Shown one piece after another: positions 49,335 through 61,566 of a DNA stretch of 64,000 nt. Below the pieces are notes generated by a model. That model saw only the letters and a list, made by a program, of their open reading frames with translations, was not told the origin of the DNA and searched no databases. Source of the DNA: Martelella alba (GTDB lineage: Bacteria > Pseudomonadota > Gammaproteobacteria > Enterobacterales > Enterobacteriaceae); contig NZ_SZPQ01000017.1 of NCBI RefSeq assembly GCF_005217455.1, forward strand, positions 83,950 to 147,949, in the 5' to 3' direction. How positions within the stretch are numbered: position 1 is the stretch's first letter; each line of letters opens with the position of its first letter. The translations under genes were made by a program, and so were the position numbers.

Positions 49335-51143
49335 ATGTTTTTACGTTTTTGGATTGCCCTGGCTTTCAGCATGAGCTGTTTTGGATTGCAGGCCGAAACC
49401 ATCAACGAGGGCTACGCATTCGCGTTACTGGGCGAGCCGAAATACGCCAGTGATTTCACGCATTTCGATTACGTCAATCCCGCCGCGCCCAAGGGCGGCT
49501 CGGTCACCCTGGCGGTCATCGGGACATTTGACAATTTCAACCGCTATGCGCTGCGGGGGACCGCCGCCGCGCGCACCGAACAGCTTTACGACAGCCTCTT
49601 TACCACCTCCGATGACGAGATGGGCAGTTATTATCCCCTGGTGGCGGATACCGTCCGCTATCCCACAGATTTAAAATGGATTGAGGTCACCCTCAATCCC
49701 AGGGCGCGCTATCATAATCATCAGCCCATCACCGCCCGTGATGTGGTTTTCACCTTCAATAAATTCATGACCGAGGGGGTGCCGCAATTCCGGTTGTACT
49801 ATAAGGGCGTCACCGCCAAGGTCATTGCGCCGCTGACGGTACGCTTTGATTTCCCGCAACCGGATAAAGAGAAGATGTTAGGGTTATTAAGTTTGCCCAT
49901 TCTGCCGGAAAGCTTCTGGCGGCATCACAAGCTCAGCGAGCCGCTGACCGCGCCGCCGCCGTCCAGCGGACCCTATCGCATTACCGCCTGGCGCACCGGC
50001 CAATATGTCACCTATTCCCGCGTCAAAGATTATTGGGCGGAAAACCTGCCGGTCAACCGTGGGCGGAATAATTTCGACAAAATCCGTTACGATTATTATC
50101 TGGATGATAATGTCGCATTGGAAGCCTTTAAGGCCGGGGCCTATGATTTACGGGTGGAGCAGTCGCCGAAAAACTGGGCGACCCAATACCATGGCGGCAA
50201 TTTCGATCGCGGTTATATTATCAAGCAGGAAATCCCCAATAACGCCCCCGTCGATACCAATTGGCTAGCATTTAATATTCAACGGCCGATGTTCGCCGAT
50301 CGCCGGGTACGCGAAGCGATTAGCCTGGCCTTCGACTTCGAATGGATGAACAAAGCCCTGTTTTACAATGGTTATCAGCGGGTTAATAGTTATTTCATCA
50401 ACACCGATTATGCCGCCCGCGGCTACCCCGATGCGGCTGAATTGGCCTGGCTGGCGCCCCTCAAGGGCCAGATTCCCCCTGACGTATTCACCTCTATATA
50501 TCAGCCGCCGACATCGGACGGCAGCGGCTATGATCGCGCCAATCTGCTCAAGGCGCTGGCATTGCTTAAGCAAGCGGGCTGGGAACTCAGGGACGGAAAG
50601 CTGGTCAATGTAAAAACCGGCCAGCCGTTCCGGTTCGAAATGATGTTGATGAGCGGCGGCAACAGCCAGTATATCCTGCCCTTCCAGCATAACCTGCAAC
50701 GCCTGGGCATCGATATGACCATTCGGGAAGTGGACAGTGCCCAGTTCATCAACCGGTTGCGTAAACGTGATTTCGATATGATGCCCGCCAGTTATTCCGC
50801 TTTCTCCTACCCCAGCGGAGACTTGCAGATTGTCTGGGGCTCGGCCTATGTGGACTCCACCTACAACCGTCCCGGGGTCAAAGACCCGGCCATCGATCGG
50901 CTGATCAACGAAATCGTCCGCCATCAGGGCGACAAGCCGGCGCTGCTATCGCTGGGACGGGCGCTGGATCGGGTGCTGACCTGGAATTATTACATGATCC
51001 CCTTGTGGTATTCGCCGCAGATCCGTCTGGCTTATTGGGATAAATTCGCCATGCCTGAAATCCGGCCCACTTACGCGCTGGGGTTTGATACCTGGTGGTA
51101 TGATGTCAATCGGGCGGCCAATTTGCCCGCTGAACGACGCTGA
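49335..51143 (+). CDS. yejA: Oligopeptide ABC transporter binding protein YejA
   Basis: 602 residues. Signal peptide [20 protein letters not shown], then an SBP_bac_5-type domain ([42 protein letters not shown]). The Yej importer takes up antimicrobial-type peptides such as microcin C and is linked to peptide resistance. The ATG at 49335 matches E. coli and has AGGAG about 10 bases upstream. First of yejABEF. Confidence 0.94.
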   Translation: MFLRFWIALAFSMSCFGLQAETINEGYAFALLGEPKYASDFTHFDYVNPAAPKGGSVTLAVIGTFDNFNRYALRGTAAARTEQLYDSLFTTSDDEMGSYYPLVADTVRYPTDLKWIEVTLNPRARYHNHQPITARDVVFTFNKFMTEGVPQFRLYYKGVTAKVIAPLTVRFDFPQPDKEKMLGLLSLPILPESFWRHHKLSEPLTAPPPSSGPYRITAWRTGQYVTYSRVKDYWAENLPVNRGRNNFDKIRYDYYLDDNVALEAFKAGAYDLRVEQSPKNWATQYHGGNFDRGYIIKQEIPNNAPVDTNWLAFNIQRPMFADRRVREAISLAFDFEWMNKALFYNGYQRVNSYFINTDYAARGYPDAAELAWLAPLKGQIPPDVFTSIYQPPTSDGSGYDRANLLKALALLKQAGWELRDGKLVNVKTGQPFRFEMMLMSGGNSQYILPFQHNLQRLGIDMTIREVDSAQFINRLRKRDFDMMPASYSAFSYPSGDLQIVWGSAYVDSTYNRPGVKDPAIDRLINEIVRHQGDKPALLSLGRALDRVLTWNYYMIPLWYSPQIRLAYWDKFAMPEIRPTYALGFDTWWYDVNRAANLPAERR

Positions 51144-51153
51144 AGGAGAACAC

Positions 51154-52251
51154 GTGACTGCCTATCTTTTACGTCGGTTACTACTGGTGATTCCCACATT
51201 ATGGGCCATTATCACCCTGAACTTCTTCATTGTGCAGATTGCGCCGGGCGGACCGGTGGACCAGGCCATCGCCGCTATCGAGACAGGACAGCATGGCGGA
51301 TATGCCGGCGGCGGCCATGGCGATCCGATGGCCCGCGCCCAGGCGCTGCACGGCGGGCCGCTTGTGGACAGTCAATATCGCGGCGCCCGCGGGCTGGATC
51401 CGGAAATCATCGCGGAGATCACCCACCGTTACGGTTTCGATAAACCCTTGCATGTCCGTTATTTCAACATGCTGAAGAATTATTTGCGTTTCGACTTCGG
51501 CAACAGCCTGTTTCGCGGCGCATCGGTCATGCAACTGATCAAAAGCAGCCTGCCGGTTTCCATTACGCTGGGGTTATGGAGCACGATTATCATTTATTGC
51601 GTTTCCATTCCATTGGGTATCAGAAAAGCGGTTTGCAACGGCAGCGCCTTCGATGTTTGGAGCAGCACGGTAATTATTGTCGGTTATGCCATCCCGGCGT
51701 TCCTCTTTGCCATTCTTTTGATTGTGCTGTTCGCCGGCGGCAGTTATTTGGACTGGTTCCCGCTGCGCGGCTTGGTCTCCAGCCATTTCGACAGTCTGCC
51801 CTGGTATAAAAAGATCACCGACTATCTCTGGCACATCACGCTGCCGGTACTGGCCACCGTTATCGGCGGCTTCGCCACCCTGACCATGCTGACCAAAAAC
51901 GCCTTTATGGACGAGATCCGTAAACAATACGTGATAACCGCCCGGGCCAAAGGACTGGATGAACGTCAGATTCTGTATCGCCATGTCTTTCGCAATGCCA
52001 TGCTGTTAGTGATAGCCGGTTTCCCCGCCACCTTCATCAGCATGTTTTTCACCGGTTCGCTGCTTATTGAGGTGATGTTCTCCTTAAACGGCCTGGGGCT
52101 GCTGGGTTACGACGCCACCTTGCAGCGGGATTATCCCGTCATGTTCGGCACGCTGTATATCTTCACCCTGATAGGCTTGCTGCTGAATATCCTCAGCGAT
52201 ATGACCTATACATTGGTCGATCCCCGTATTGATTTCGAGGGACGACAATGA
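51154..52251 (+). CDS. yejB: Oligopeptide ABC transporter permease YejB
   Basis: 365 residues, six membrane segments. Start [19 protein letters not shown] is a GTG at 51154 with AAGGAG 7 bases upstream; E. coli YejB starts at the same residue. A longer frame back to 51085 overlaps yej[21 protein letters not shown] is the EAA loop. Stop overlaps yejE start by 4 bases (ATGA). Confidence 0.94.
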   Translation: MTAYLLRRLLLVIPTLWAIITLNFFIVQIAPGGPVDQAIAAIETGQHGGYAGGGHGDPMARAQALHGGPLVDSQYRGARGLDPEIIAEITHRYGFDKPLHVRYFNMLKNYLRFDFGNSLFRGASVMQLIKSSLPVSITLGLWSTIIIYCVSIPLGIRKAVCNGSAFDVWSSTVIIVGYAIPAFLFAILLIVLFAGGSYLDWFPLRGLVSSHFDSLPWYKKITDYLWHITLPVLATVIGGFATLTMLTKNAFMDEIRKQYVITARAKGLDERQILYRHVFRNAMLLVIAGFPATFISMFFTGSLLIEVMFSLNGLGLLGYDATLQRDYPVMFGTLYIFTLIGLLLNILSDMTYTLVDPRIDFEGRQ

Positions 52252-53273
52252 GCAGATTAAGCCCGGTCAATCAGGCGCGCTGGGCGCGTTTTTGCCGTAA
52301 CCGCCGCGGCTACTGGTCGTTGTGGCTGTTCCTGGCGCTGTTCATCCTAAGCCTCGCTTCCGAGCTGGTGGCTAATGACAAACCACTGCTGGTACGCTAT
52401 CAGGGGCATTTGTATTCTCCCCTGCTGTTCAATTATGACGAAACGACGTTCGGCGGCCAATTCGCCACCGCGGCTGATTACCGCGATCCTTATCTGGTTC
52501 GGCGAATAAAAGAAAACGGCTGGGCTGTCTGGGCGCCCATCCGCTATGACTACCGCACCATCAATTTTTCCACCCGCGTGCCCTTTCCCTCGCCGCCCAA
52601 TCGGCAAAACTGGCTGGGCACCGACAGTTCCGGCAAGGATGTACTGGCGAACCTGCTGTACGGTTTTCGCCTGTCGATGCTGTTCGGCCTGGCGCTGACC
52701 TTTCTCTCCAGCCTGATAGGCATCGTGGCGGGCGCCTGTCAGGGTTATTACGGCGGCCGTCTCGATTTATGGGGGCAACGCTTTATCGAGGTCTGGTCGG
52801 GCATGCCGATCCTGTTTTTGATTATCCTACTCTCAAGCGTGGTACCGCCGAATTTCTGGTGGCTTTTGGGCATTACCGTGCTTTTCGGCTGGATGAGTCT
52901 GGTGGGCGTGGTGCGGGCCGAGTTCCTGCGAACCCGCAACTTCGATTACATTCGGGCGGCGCAAGCCATGGGGGTCAGCGACCGGATGATTATGCTGCGC
53001 CATATGTTGCCCAATGCCATGGTGGCCACCTTGACCTTTATGCCCTTTATTCTGTGCGGCTCGATAACCACCTTGACATCGCTGGATTTCCTCGGTTTCG
53101 GGCTACCGATGGGCTCCCCTTCGCTGGGCAATTTGCTGTTGGAGGGCAAAAATAATCTCCAGGCGCCCTGGCTGGGCATTACCGCGTTCGTTATGCTGGC
53201 CCTGGTGCTCTCCTTGCTGATTTTTATCGGCGAAGCGGTACGCGACGCCTTCGACCCCGACAGGGCCCACTGA
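52248..53273 (+). CDS. yejE: Oligopeptide ABC transporter permease YejE
   Basis: 341 residues, DppC-type permease with a soluble insertion after the first segment ([19 protein letters not shown]). EAA loop near [40 protein letters not shown] is conserved. Partner of YejB. Followed directly by yejF, one base after the stop. Confidence 0.94.
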   Translation: MSRLSPVNQARWARFCRNRRGYWSLWLFLALFILSLASELVANDKPLLVRYQGHLYSPLLFNYDETTFGGQFATAADYRDPYLVRRIKENGWAVWAPIRYDYRTINFSTRVPFPSPPNRQNWLGTDSSGKDVLANLLYGFRLSMLFGLALTFLSSLIGIVAGACQGYYGGRLDLWGQRFIEVWSGMPILFLIILLSSVVPPNFWWLLGITVLFGWMSLVGVVRAEFLRTRNFDYIRAAQAMGVSDRMIMLRHMLPNAMVATLTFMPFILCGSITTLTSLDFLGFGLPMGSPSLGNLLLEGKNNLQAPWLGITAFVMLALVLSLLIFIGEAVRDAFDPDRAH

Positions 53274-53274
53274 C

Positions 53275-54864
53275 ATGACCGCACCTTTATTGCAGATTCA
53301 GGAATTAAGCGTCGCCTTTCGCCAGGGCGCGCAAACGCATCCGGTGGTGAACCGGGTATCACTGTCCGTGAACGCGGGCGAAACCCTGGCGCTGGTGGGG
53401 GAATCCGGTTCGGGCAAGAGCGTCACCGCACTGTCGGTCCTGCGTTTGCTGCCGCCGCTGGTCACCGTTTACGACCATGGCGATATTCTGTTCCAAGGCC
53501 AGAGCCTGCTGCATGCCGGTGAAACGGCGTTGCGGCGGATACGCGGCGACGACATCGCCATGATTTTTCAGGAACCCATGTCCTCGCTAAATCCGCTGCA
53601 TACGGTGGAAAAACAGTTGCTGGAAGTGTTGTCCCTGCATCGGGGACTCCGGGGGGATGCGGCCCGAACCGAAGTACTGGCCAGCCTGGAGCGGGTCGGT
53701 ATCCGACAGGCCGCCTCCAGGCTGGGGGATTTTCCGCACCAACTGTCCGGCGGCGAGCGGCAACGGGTCATGATCGCCATGGCGCTGCTGACCCGTCCGA
53801 AACTGCTTATCGCCGATGAACCCACCACCGCGCTGGATGTCACCGTACAAGCGCAGATTTTACAATTGCTGACCGAGCTGCGCCAGGAGCTGGGCATGGC
53901 GCTGCTGTTTATCACCCACAACCTGAATATCGTGCGACGCCTGGCGGATAATGTCGCCGTCATGAAAGACGGCAAGTGCGTGGAAACCGCTTCCTGTCAG
54001 TGCCTGTTCGATGTTCCACGCCATGCTTATACTCGCCGGTTACTGGCCGCCGAGCCGGATGGAGAGCCATTGCCGGTCGACGCCCATAGTCCTTTGCTGC
54101 TGCGGGTAAACCAATTGGCGGTCAAATTCCCCATACGCCGGGGATGGCTGCGCCGCACGGTGGCGGAGAAAACGGCGGTGCAAGCGGTCACTTTCGACCT
54201 GCGGCGCGGCGAGAGCATAGGACTGGTGGGCGAATCCGGCTCCGGCAAAAGCACCGCGGCGCTGGCGGTGTTGCGCCTATTGAAAAGCGAGGGGGAAATC
54301 TGGTTTGACGGCCAACCGCTGCACCGTTTCACCCGCCGGCAAATGTTGCCGGTCCGGCGCCGTATCCAAGTGGTTTTTCAAGACCCCAACTCAGCGCTTA
54401 ATCCCCGCCTGACCGTGGCGCAAATTGTTAGCGAGGGATTGCTGGTTCATCATCACTATGGCGCGGCCGAGCGGGAAGCACGGGTCATAACCGCGCTGGA
54501 GGAAGTGGGATTGGACCCCGCCACCCGCAACCGGTATCCCGGCGAATTTTCCGGCGGCCAGCGTCAGCGGATAGCCATTGCCCGGGCGCTGATTCTTCAG
54601 CCGGACCTGGTGATCCTGGATGAGCCTACGTCCTCGTTGGATCGGTCGGTGCAAGCCCAGATATTGCAACTATTGAAGTTCCTGCAAGAGAAACACCGGC
54701 TGACCTATCTTTTCATCAGCCATGACTTGCAAGTGGTCAGGTCCCTTTGCCATCAGGTTATCGTCCTGCGGCATGGACAGGTGGTGGAACAAGGGGATTG
54801 CCGCCGGATATTCGGCGCACCCGCCCAGGAATATACCCGGCAACTGCTGAAATTAAGCGATTAA
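53275..54864 (+). CDS. yejF: Oligopeptide ABC transporter ATP-binding protein YejF (two cassettes)
   Basis: 529 residues; two fused DppD/DppF-type ATPases. First: Walker A GESGSGKSV, signature LSGGERQRVMIAMAL, Walker B LLIADEP. Second: GESGSGKST, FSGGQRQRIAIARAL, VILDEP. Energises YejBE. Last gene of the operon; convergent with yejG after 29 bases. Confidence 0.95.
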   Translation: MTAPLLQIQELSVAFRQGAQTHPVVNRVSLSVNAGETLALVGESGSGKSVTALSVLRLLPPLVTVYDHGDILFQGQSLLHAGETALRRIRGDDIAMIFQEPMSSLNPLHTVEKQLLEVLSLHRGLRGDAARTEVLASLERVGIRQAASRLGDFPHQLSGGERQRVMIAMALLTRPKLLIADEPTTALDVTVQAQILQLLTELRQELGMALLFITHNLNIVRRLADNVAVMKDGKCVETASCQCLFDVPRHAYTRRLLAAEPDGEPLPVDAHSPLLLRVNQLAVKFPIRRGWLRRTVAEKTAVQAVTFDLRRGESIGLVGESGSGKSTAALAVLRLLKSEGEIWFDGQPLHRFTRRQMLPVRRRIQVVFQDPNSALNPRLTVAQIVSEGLLVHHHYGAAEREARVITALEEVGLDPATRNRYPGEFSGGQRQRIAIARALILQPDLVILDEPTSSLDRSVQAQILQLLKFLQEKHRLTYLFISHDLQVVRSLCHQVIVLRHGQVVEQGDCRRIFGAPAQEYTRQLLKLSD

Positions 54865-54893
54865 CGGGGCCTGAACGCCCCGACATACCGCCA

Positions 54894-55235
54894 TCACATT
54901 GCGGGGGGCACCTCGGCGGGTTCGGCGATAGCGACGCCGATATTTTTCAGGCGGCACAAACCGGCGCACTCATCATCGCGGCGCAAGAACAGGCAAGGCT
55001 GGCCCTCGCACTCCAGCACCGAACACGTCAGCTGAATTTCCGCCAGGGTTTGAGCCAGCTCCCGCATCACCCCCCACGCCGAATCGCCCTCATGGCTCAA
55101 CAGCGCGAGGCCGATAAGTTCGTTATCATTACCGCCGGGCAGGGTGACAGGCTCGACTTTGACGCCACTAAATCCTTTCAGCCACCGATAATGATGCGGC
55201 AAACGATGAACCACAAACAAGGGCATAGTTGTCAC
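54894..55235 (-). CDS. yejG: YejG family protein
   Basis: 113 residues, close to E. coli YejG (114), of unknown function. Conserved VVHRLPHHYRW, SVLECEGQPCLF and CRLKNIGVAIAEP. E. coli yejG has been tied to aminoglycoside tolerance. Convergent with yejF. Confidence 0.88.
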   Translation of the reverse strand: MTTMPLFVVHRLPHHYRWLKGFSGVKVEPVTLPGGNDNELIGLALLSHEGDSAWGVMRELAQTLAEIQLTCSVLECEGQPCLFLRRDDECAGLCRLKNIGVAIAEPAEVPPAM

Positions 55236-55402
55236 AGCATTTCCCCAAAGGTTTGAACACCAGACTCGCCAAACTTCACGTAGCCTCTTGGCCGGCCGCG
55301 ATGTCGCTCGAAGAATGGCGATTTTACAATAACAATTCTATCACAATATTATAATATCAAGGCGACATGTATGCTGTGGTATTATCACAAACACTCATTG
55401 CT

Positions 55403-55522
55403 CGTCATACTTCACGCTGCGGACGCGTTGGCTTCCTCGCTCACCCCAGTCACTTACTGATGTAAGCTCCTGGGGATTCCCTGCGTCGCCGCCTTCCCGC
55501 AACGCGAATTATTTAGAGCAAT
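55403..55522. repeat. ERIC (IRU) element
   Basis: About 120 bases. The ERIC core ATGTAAGCTCCTGGGGATT is present, and CACCCCAGTCACTTACT matches the other ERIC primer site. Ends CGTCATACTTCACGC and GAATTATTTAGAG are standard. No coding capacity. Confidence 0.85.
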
Positions 55523-55525
55523 ATC

Positions 55526-55554
55526 CGTCATACTTCACGCTGCGGACGCGTTGG
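55526..55554. repeat. Truncated second ERIC left end
   Basis: A 29-base exact direct copy of 55403-55431 lies just past the right end of the full element, then diverges. This may be a remnant of a tandem insertion or a replication slip. Confidence 0.8.
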
Positions 55555-55740
55555 ATGAGGTTAAATGAGAGGTAGATCTCTTTTTTGGCCTATATTTACC
55601 CGTTTACGCCCCAATTTACAACCTTTTTTAGGCAATTAAATAACGTTTAACGCTCTCATATTTTACATTTTATAAACATTCTCCACCTCTACACCGGGAA
55701 GAATGTTTATGGCAAAGGGAATCGACGGGCTGAGGGACCC

Positions 55741-55774
55741 AAGGCAATAAAAAGCGGCCGGCCGCATCAGCCTT
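55741..55774 (-). terminator. Possible terminator downstream of bcr
   Basis: The palindrome GCGGCCGGCCGC is followed on the minus strand by TTTTTATT, with outer AAGGC and GCCTT arms. The tight inner loop makes efficiency uncertain. Confidence 0.4.
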
Positions 55775-55857
55775 AACCGGCGGAGGGGCCGCTGCGGCAA
55801 TATCCGGCAAACGCGGCATGGGCGCGGGCGGCCGACCCGGACAGGCGACGGGGGCCC

Positions 55858-57075
55858 CTAGACCGCAGGGGGAGAAGAGGTCTTGCGCGGGCGGCTGGCG
55901 TAGCCGTAACACAGCATGGCGCACAGCATGGAAAACGCCATGGAGATCACCATCGGCCAAGGGCTGTTAAACGTCGCCAGCGACAGCAATGCGCCTATCA
56001 CGGCGCCGACCCCGAACCGCAGCGTACCGGCCAGGGACGAGGCGGTACCGGCCATATGGGGAAATTCATCCAGAATAACCGCCATACCGTTGGAGGTAAC
56101 CATCGCCACGCAGCCGATAAAGACCGCCACCCCCACGACCATGGGCAGAAAACCCAGCCCAAAAGCGCATACCAGCACCAGCCAGACCGCCATCAGGGTC
56201 TGTACCACCAAGCCCAGACGGAACATCTTGTGGGCGCCCATCCGCGCCACACTGCGGCTGTTAATGAGGGTGATGATAAACAAAAACACCACATTGAGCG
56301 CAAAATAATAGCCAAAGCGCTGGGGCGAAACACCGTTCAATTGGATATACACAAACGGCCCGGCGCTGAGAAAAGAAAACATGCCGGCAAAGGAGAAACC
56401 GCTGGCCAACATGTAGCAAAACACGCGCTTGTGACGAAACAAGGCGGCGAAATTGCCCGCCGTGGTACGCAGCCTGAAAGGCTGACGCCGCTCACGCGGC
56501 AAGGTCTCGCGAATATACAGCATAACCAGGATAGCGGCGACCAGCGCCGCCATTGCCATACTCCAGAAGATGGCATGCCAGCTAAACAGCAGCAGCAACA
56601 GCCCGCCGAGCATGGGCGCCAGCAGTGGCGCCACCGTCATGACCAGCACCACGAAGGACATCATGCGGGAAAAATCATCTTTATTGAACATATCGCGCAT
56701 CAGCGCGTTGATGACCACGCTGGCGGCCGCGGCCGCCAGGCCGTGCAACAGACGCATGTAAATCAGATGCTCGACCGAGCGGGACAAGGCGCAAGCCGCG
56801 GCGGCCGCGGCGAAAAGCAAGGTGCCGAACAAAATGACCGGCTTGCGGCCCAGGCTGTCGGCCAACGGGCCGTAAAATATCTGGCCGATGGCGAATCCCA
56901 GCACATAAGCGCTGAGGGTCATTTGCACGCTACCGGCGCTGACGCCGAACTCGGCGGCGATGGTCGGCATGGCCGGCAGGTACATATCAATGGCCAGCGG
57001 CATCAGCATGGATATCAAACCGAGGATAACAACCAGACCGATGGGGGATTCCCGGACAACTCGCACTTCAACCAC
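55858..57075 (-). CDS. bcr: Bcr/CflA family multidrug MFS transporter
   Basis: 405 residues, twelve segments. [34 protein letters not shown] (motif A) and [21 protein letters not shown] are diagnostic of Bcr, which exports bicyclomycin, cysteine and other drugs. Synteny yejG-bcr-rsuA as in E. coli. A fairly hydrophilic tail ([11 protein letters not shown]) ends the protein. Confidence 0.94.
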   Translation of the reverse strand: MVEVRVVRESPIGLVVILGLISMLMPLAIDMYLPAMPTIAAEFGVSAGSVQMTLSAYVLGFAIGQIFYGPLADSLGRKPVILFGTLLFAAAAAACALSRSVEHLIYMRLLHGLAAAAASVVINALMRDMFNKDDFSRMMSFVVLVMTVAPLLAPMLGGLLLLLFSWHAIFWSMAMAALVAAILVMLYIRETLPRERRQPFRLRTTAGNFAALFRHKRVFCYMLASGFSFAGMFSFLSAGPFVYIQLNGVSPQRFGYYFALNVVFLFIITLINSRSVARMGAHKMFRLGLVVQTLMAVWLVLVCAFGLGFLPMVVGVAVFIGCVAMVTSNGMAVILDEFPHMAGTASSLAGTLRFGVGAVIGALLSLATFNSPWPMVISMAFSMLCAMLCYGYASRPRKTSSPPAV

Positions 57076-57161
57076 TCCTTTACCGGCCGTCCGGTTCGCC
57101 GTCGGCCGCCCATGCCACTGAAATTGCCGGTACGCCGGCGTTAGGTAAAATGCATCGCCGG

Positions 57162-57869
57162 TTATCGTCCGGGCACGCCGACGCTCTCAATTTCTTCCCG
57201 GGTCAGGGAACGATATTCGCCCGGCCCCAGAAGACCGTCAAGCACGATCGCGCCGATCCGCTCGCGATGCAAAGCCACCACCCGATTGCCCATGGCGGCG
57301 AACATTCGCTTAACCTGGTGGTAACGGCCTTCGCTAATGGTCAGGCGTGCTTCGCACGCCGACAGCACATCCAGTTTCGCCGGCCGGGTCGGCAGTTTTT
57401 CGCCTTTGAGCAGCACGCCCTCGGCGAACAAGCGCGGAAGATTGTCGGCCAAAGGTTCCGCCAGCGACACCCGATAGGTTTTCTCGCAATGATGTTTAGG
57501 CGATGTGATCCAATGCGACCATTGCCCGTCATCGGTCATCAGCAGCAGACCGGTGGCATCCATATCCAGGCGGCCGGCGGCATGCAGCTTGTCGGCGACC
57601 GGTTCGTCCATGAAATACAGCACCGTGGCATGTTCGGCATCATCCGTGGCGCAAACATAGCCTTGGGGTTTGTTCAGCATGAAATAACGCGGTCCGGCGA
57701 TTTGCCGCAATACCGTGCCATCGAAACGGATCTCGTGGGCCGGCTCCACCTGGAATGCGCCCTGCCTGACGGTCTCGCCATCCACCGTGACCCGTTTCGC
57801 CCGTAATTCCCGGGTCACCAGCGCCCGGCTGATACCCAATTGTTGAGATAGAAATTTATCCAGTCGCAT
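57162..57869 (-). CDS. rsuA: 16S rRNA pseudouridine(516) synthase
   Basis: 235 residues. N-terminal S4-like RNA-binding domain ([22 protein letters not shown]) and catalytic domain with aspartate in [23 protein letters not shown] and [18 protein letters not shown] are RsuA-type. Modifies U516 of 16S rRNA. Divergent from radD across about 195 bases. Confidence 0.95.
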   Translation of the reverse strand: MRLDKFLSQQLGISRALVTRELRAKRVTVDGETVRQGAFQVEPAHEIRFDGTVLRQIAGPRYFMLNKPQGYVCATDDAEHATVLYFMDEPVADKLHAAGRLDMDATGLLLMTDDGQWSHWITSPKHHCEKTYRVSLAEPLADNLPRLFAEGVLLKGEKLPTRPAKLDVLSACEARLTISEGRYHQVKRMFAAMGNRVVALHRERIGAIVLDGLLGPGEYRSLTREEIESVGVPGR

Positions 57870-58064
57870 TAACGTTGTTTTGCCTGTAATCTTTGCCCGT
57901 AGTAACGCCCCGCCGCGGCCGCCGGCAAAGCGGCGGCGCGACGTATCACGAGTATAGCGGCCCTTGCGGCGCGAACCTAGCAGACAACATAATTCATTTC
58001 ATACCGATATGCTATTTATGCACCAGCGTTACGCCATTACCGTCCGGGAACGGTGGCGGCGTCC

Positions 58065-59825
58065 ATGACCTTCTCCTTGCGCCCCTATCAACGCGAAGCG
58101 GTAGCCGCCGCCGTTAATCATTTCCGTCATCGGGATTCGCCGGCGGTCATCGTTTTGCCCACCGGCGCCGGCAAGAGTCTGATTATCGCCGAACTGGCGC
58201 GTCTGGCCCGCGGCCGGGTATTGGTACTGGCCCATGTCAAGGAGCTGGTGGCGCAAAATTATGAGAAATATCAGGCGCTGGGTCAGGAGGCGGACATCTT
58301 CGCCGCCGGCCTGCGGCGGCGCGATAGCCAGGGCAAGGTGGTTTTCGGCAGCGTCCAGTCGGTGGCCCGCCATCCGGAACGCTTCGACCAGGCCTTTTCC
58401 CTGTTGATTATCGATGAATGCCATCGCCTCGGCGACGATGACGACAGCCAATACCGGCGCATCATACGCCATCTGCAATCGGCCCAGCCCCGGCTGCGTA
58501 TCCTCGGCCTCACCGCCACACCGTTTCGTCTCGGCCGGGGATGGATTTATCAGTATCATTATCGCGGCATGGTCAGGGGCGATGAAAACTGTTTTTTCCG
58601 GGACTGCGTTTTCGAACTGCCGTTGCAATACCTTATACGCCAGGGTTTTCTAGTCTCTCCCGAGCGATGGGATATGCCGGTGCGGCAATATGATTTCAGC
58701 CGTCTGTCGCCCAGTGCCCAGGGCCTGTTCAACGAGGCGGAGCTGGACCAGACATTGCGCCGGCAGCGCCGCATAACGCCGCTCATCGTGCGCCAGATCC
58801 TCGAATTCGGCGGCGATAAGCGCGGGGTCATGATCTTCGCCGCCACCGTAAACCATGCCAGGGAAATACTCGGTCTGTTGCCGCCGGCGCAAAGCGCGTT
58901 TATTGGCGGCGATACGCCCGCCGACGAGCGTGATCGCATTATCGACGCCTTTCGCCGGCAAACACTGCGCTATATGGTGAACGTGGCGGTCCTGACCACC
59001 GGTTTCGACGCCCCCCATGTGGATATGATAGCCATCTTGCGTCCCACGGAATCGGTCAGCCTTTATCAGCAAATCGTCGGCCGCGGGCTTCGGCAATCGC
59101 CGGGCAAGACCCGCTGCGTTATTCTGGACTACGCCGGCAACGGCCATGATTTGTTTTTCCCGGAAATCGGCCAGGCCAAACCCGCGCTCGGGGGCGAGCC
59201 GGTGCAGGTGTTTTGCCCGGTATGCGGTTTTGCCAACCTGTTCTGGGGCAAAACCGATGCCGAGGGCGGAATAATCGAACATTACGGGCGGCGTTGCCAA
59301 GGCTGGCGGCAAGATCAACAGGGCGAACGCCGGCAATGCGATTTTCGCTTCAGGTTCAAACTCTGCCCCGACTGCGGCGCCGAAAACGATATCGCCGCCC
59401 GCAACTGTACCGCCTGCCAGGCCGTCCTGGTCGACCCCGACGATATGCTGAAAGCAGCGCTCAGGCTGCGGGACGCGCTGGTGCTGCGTTGCAGCGGCAT
59501 GGATCTCTCGTGCGGCGACGACGCCGGCGGTCCATGGCTGAAAGCGACCTACTACGACGAGGATGGCGCCGATGTCAGCGAGCGCTATCGGCTGGCGACC
59601 CCGGCCCAGCGCCGTCTGTTCGAATTCCGTTTCCTGCGGTTGCATCAGCGGGCGCCCGGCGTCCCCCTGCCCTGGCGCGTCGCCGGGGATATTTGCCGCG
59701 CCGCGAATCAGCTTCGCCATCCGGATTTTGTGATCGCCCGGCGTCAGGGCCGATTTTGGCGAGTACGGGAAAAGGTGTTCGATTACCAGGGCCGTTTCCG
59801 CCTGGCCAATGCATTGCGCCCCTGA
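58065..59825 (+). CDS. radD: DNA repair helicase-like ATPase RadD
   Basis: 586 residues, the E. coli RadD length. SF2 core: Walker [13 protein letters not shown] box ([13 protein letters not shown]), TATPFR, and helicase C motifs [10 protein letters not shown] and [11 protein letters not shown]-terminal zinc region CPVCGF...[19 protein letters not shown]. RadD aids RecA-dependent repair. Start at 58065 ([13 protein letters not shown]) matches E. coli; a GTG at 58053 is in frame but has no support. Confidence 0.95.
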   Translation: MTFSLRPYQREAVAAAVNHFRHRDSPAVIVLPTGAGKSLIIAELARLARGRVLVLAHVKELVAQNYEKYQALGQEADIFAAGLRRRDSQGKVVFGSVQSVARHPERFDQAFSLLIIDECHRLGDDDDSQYRRIIRHLQSAQPRLRILGLTATPFRLGRGWIYQYHYRGMVRGDENCFFRDCVFELPLQYLIRQGFLVSPERWDMPVRQYDFSRLSPSAQGLFNEAELDQTLRRQRRITPLIVRQILEFGGDKRGVMIFAATVNHAREILGLLPPAQSAFIGGDTPADERDRIIDAFRRQTLRYMVNVAVLTTGFDAPHVDMIAILRPTESVSLYQQIVGRGLRQSPGKTRCVILDYAGNGHDLFFPEIGQAKPALGGEPVQVFCPVCGFANLFWGKTDAEGGIIEHYGRRCQGWRQDQQGERRQCDFRFRFKLCPDCGAENDIAARNCTACQAVLVDPDDMLKAALRLRDALVLRCSGMDLSCGDDAGGPWLKATYYDEDGADVSERYRLATPAQRRLFEFRFLRLHQRAPGVPLPWRVAGDICRAANQLRHPDFVIARRQGRFWRVREKVFDYQGRFRLANALRP

Positions 59826-59839
59826 CGAGGACGAGTAAA

Positions 59840-59953
59840 TTTGCCCGCGCGGCGATAATCCGGTAGAATCAGCCCGCTTTTGTTAAAGCACAGCTATTCT
59901 GTCCGCTGCTGGGTCGCCTGTAGCGGGGTACATCTTCAAATATCGAGAAACCT
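59840..59953 (+). promoter_or_regulatory. rplY promoter and leader
   Basis: TTTGCC (59840) and TAGAAT (59864-59869) with an 18-base spacer form a plausible promoter. About 80 bases of leader lack a strong ribosome-binding site (only GAGAAA). In E. coli L25 represses its own mRNA through a conserved leader that lacks a proper Shine-Dalgarno, and this leader fits that description. Confidence 0.4.
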
Positions 59954-60238
59954 ATGTTAATTATCAATGCCAACGCGCGTAAAGAGCAGGGTAAGGGTGC
60001 GAGCCGCCGCCTGCGCGCCGCCAACAAGTTCCCCGCCATCGTTTATGGCGGCGCCGAAGCGCCTGTGTCCATCGAACTGGATCACGAGATCGTCTTCAAC
60101 ACCCAGGCCAAGCCCGGTTTTTACACCGACGTCTTGTCGCTGGTGATTGACGGCGCTGAAACCAAAGTCAAGGTACAGGCGGTACAACGCCATCCCTTCA
60201 AGCCGAAATTGACCCACATCGACTTCGTCCGCGTCTAA
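59954..60238 (+). CDS. rplY: 50S ribosomal protein L25
   Basis: 94 residues, the single-domain E. coli form that binds 5S r[26 protein letters not shown] and [17 protein letters not shown] are conserved. Followed by an intrinsic terminator. Monocistronic. Confidence 0.97.
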   Translation: MLIINANARKEQGKGASRRLRAANKFPAIVYGGAEAPVSIELDHEIVFNTQAKPGFYTDVLSLVIDGAETKVKVQAVQRHPFKPKLTHIDFVRV

Positions 60239-60276
60239 GCGCGCCACGCTGTGGCGGCCATTATGGCCGGACGAGA

Positions 60277-60308
60277 AAAACGACGCCGCTTATGCGGCGT
60301 TTTTTTTC
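60277..60308 (+). terminator. Intrinsic terminator after rplY
   Basis: ACGCCGC and GCGGCGT arms (60283-60289, 60294-60300) with a TTAT loop and a T-run to 60308. Confidence 0.9.
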
Positions 60309-60382
60309 ATCGCCCCCTTCGCACCCGCGCGACAACCGCGCCTTCGCCGCGCTGTCTGGGGGAAGCCGCTTTTTCGCCGGAC

Positions 60383-61390
60383 TTATTGCCCCGTGCCCAC
60401 ACGGCGTTGCAACTGATCGCGCAGATTAGGCGGCGTACCCTTGATGGTCAACGTGTCGGTGGCCGGATCCCAGAACACCCGCTCGCCCAGTAACTGCGCG
60501 TCGAAATTCAGGGTAATGCCGCCGCCGCTGCCGGCATATTTGGTCAACTGCCGCAACGTGCCGCGATCGGCCGGGAAATGATCTTCCAGTGCGTAATCCT
60601 CGCCGCGGGTGAACGTCTGGAAGGTTTTATCCCCAACCGGCGGCAGGGACTCCGACAATTCCGTTAAGGCGATGTCCTCGCCGGCCTGCATTTGATCCCG
60701 GCAATAGCTGTAAACCTGCTGACGGACGGCCTGCCGTTCTTCTTTATCCAGTTGCCCGTCAGCGCAATAGTCATCCACCGCCTGCAACAATCCTCGGTTT
60801 TGCGCCTTGGCGTCCAGCCCTTCCGCCGCCGCCAGGAAATCCATAAAAAAATCGGCGACCTTGCGACCCACCCGGCCTTTGAGAAAGGTCAGATAACGGC
60901 TGGATTCCGGATTCGTCTCCCATTCGGTCAAGTCGATACGGGCCACGATATCCGCGTGAGTGATATCCAGATAATGGGTACTGCTGATATCCAGTTGCTC
61001 GTTAACCCGCATGCTGCTGCAACTGGCCAGCAGGGCGACCAACAGGTATTCCGCCGCCAGATAGCGGTATTGGCAAAACAGAAGGGTACCGCCTTCGGCG
61101 AAGGGGTATTTGGCTATCTCATCGCGCAGCCTGCCGGCGGCGGCCCGGGAGAATGCCAGGAAATCGTCTTCGCCGCGGCGGCAACGCCGTAATGCCTCGG
61201 CCAGTTCGCTTTGCGGGTGGAACAACCCGTAGGCTTTGGTTTTAGCGCTATAGACCCGGTGCAGCTCCGCCATCATGTCTTCCACGGCGGCATTGGTCTG
61301 TAGCGGCGAATCCCGCAAGATGAGTTCCAGCGTCTGTTCGTCGCGTTTAATGAGTTGATGCAGCGCGATCTGGTCAATATCCAGACTCAT
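60383..61390 (-). CDS. yejK: Nucleoid-associated protein YejK (NdpA)
   Basis: 335 residues. [18 protein letters not shown] and [18 protein letters not shown] are conserved; NdpA_like family. Nucleoid-associated protein that inhibits topoisomerase activity in E. coli. CTAGGAGAA precedes the start. Convergent with rplY, divergent from yejL. Confidence 0.93.
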   Translation of the reverse strand: MSLDIDQIALHQLIKRDEQTLELILRDSPLQTNAAVEDMMAELHRVYSAKTKAYGLFHPQSELAEALRRCRRGEDDFLAFSRAAAGRLRDEIAKYPFAEGGTLLFCQYRYLAAEYLLVALLASCSSMRVNEQLDISSTHYLDITHADIVARIDLTEWETNPESSRYLTFLKGRVGRKVADFFMDFLAAAEGLDAKAQNRGLLQAVDDYCADGQLDKEERQAVRQQVYSYCRDQMQAGEDIALTELSESLPPVGDKTFQTFTRGEDYALEDHFPADRGTLRQLTKYAGSGGGITLNFDAQLLGERVFWDPATDTLTIKGTPPNLRDQLQRRVGTGQ

Positions 61391-61566
61391 GATTTATTCT
61401 CCTAGTGGTGAGACGCGTATTCAAACACCGATGGCTGCCGGCTGCAACCGCCATCGCCGGCGAGGCGGCATTGGCGGCTTCCCGCGCGGGTAAGCTATAA
61501 AAATGCGGAAAAAGCGGAGTTGATACGGTAAGATAGCGGGCTTTAAGAGGTTAAGAAGACTATATT

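Larger units (their letters stand above)
55236..55857. other. yejG-bcr intergenic region with ERIC elements
   Basis: 622 bases without a gene. It holds one complete ERIC element (55403-55522), a truncated copy (55526-55554), and a GC-rich dyad past the bcr stop (55741-55774). Confidence 0.6.
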
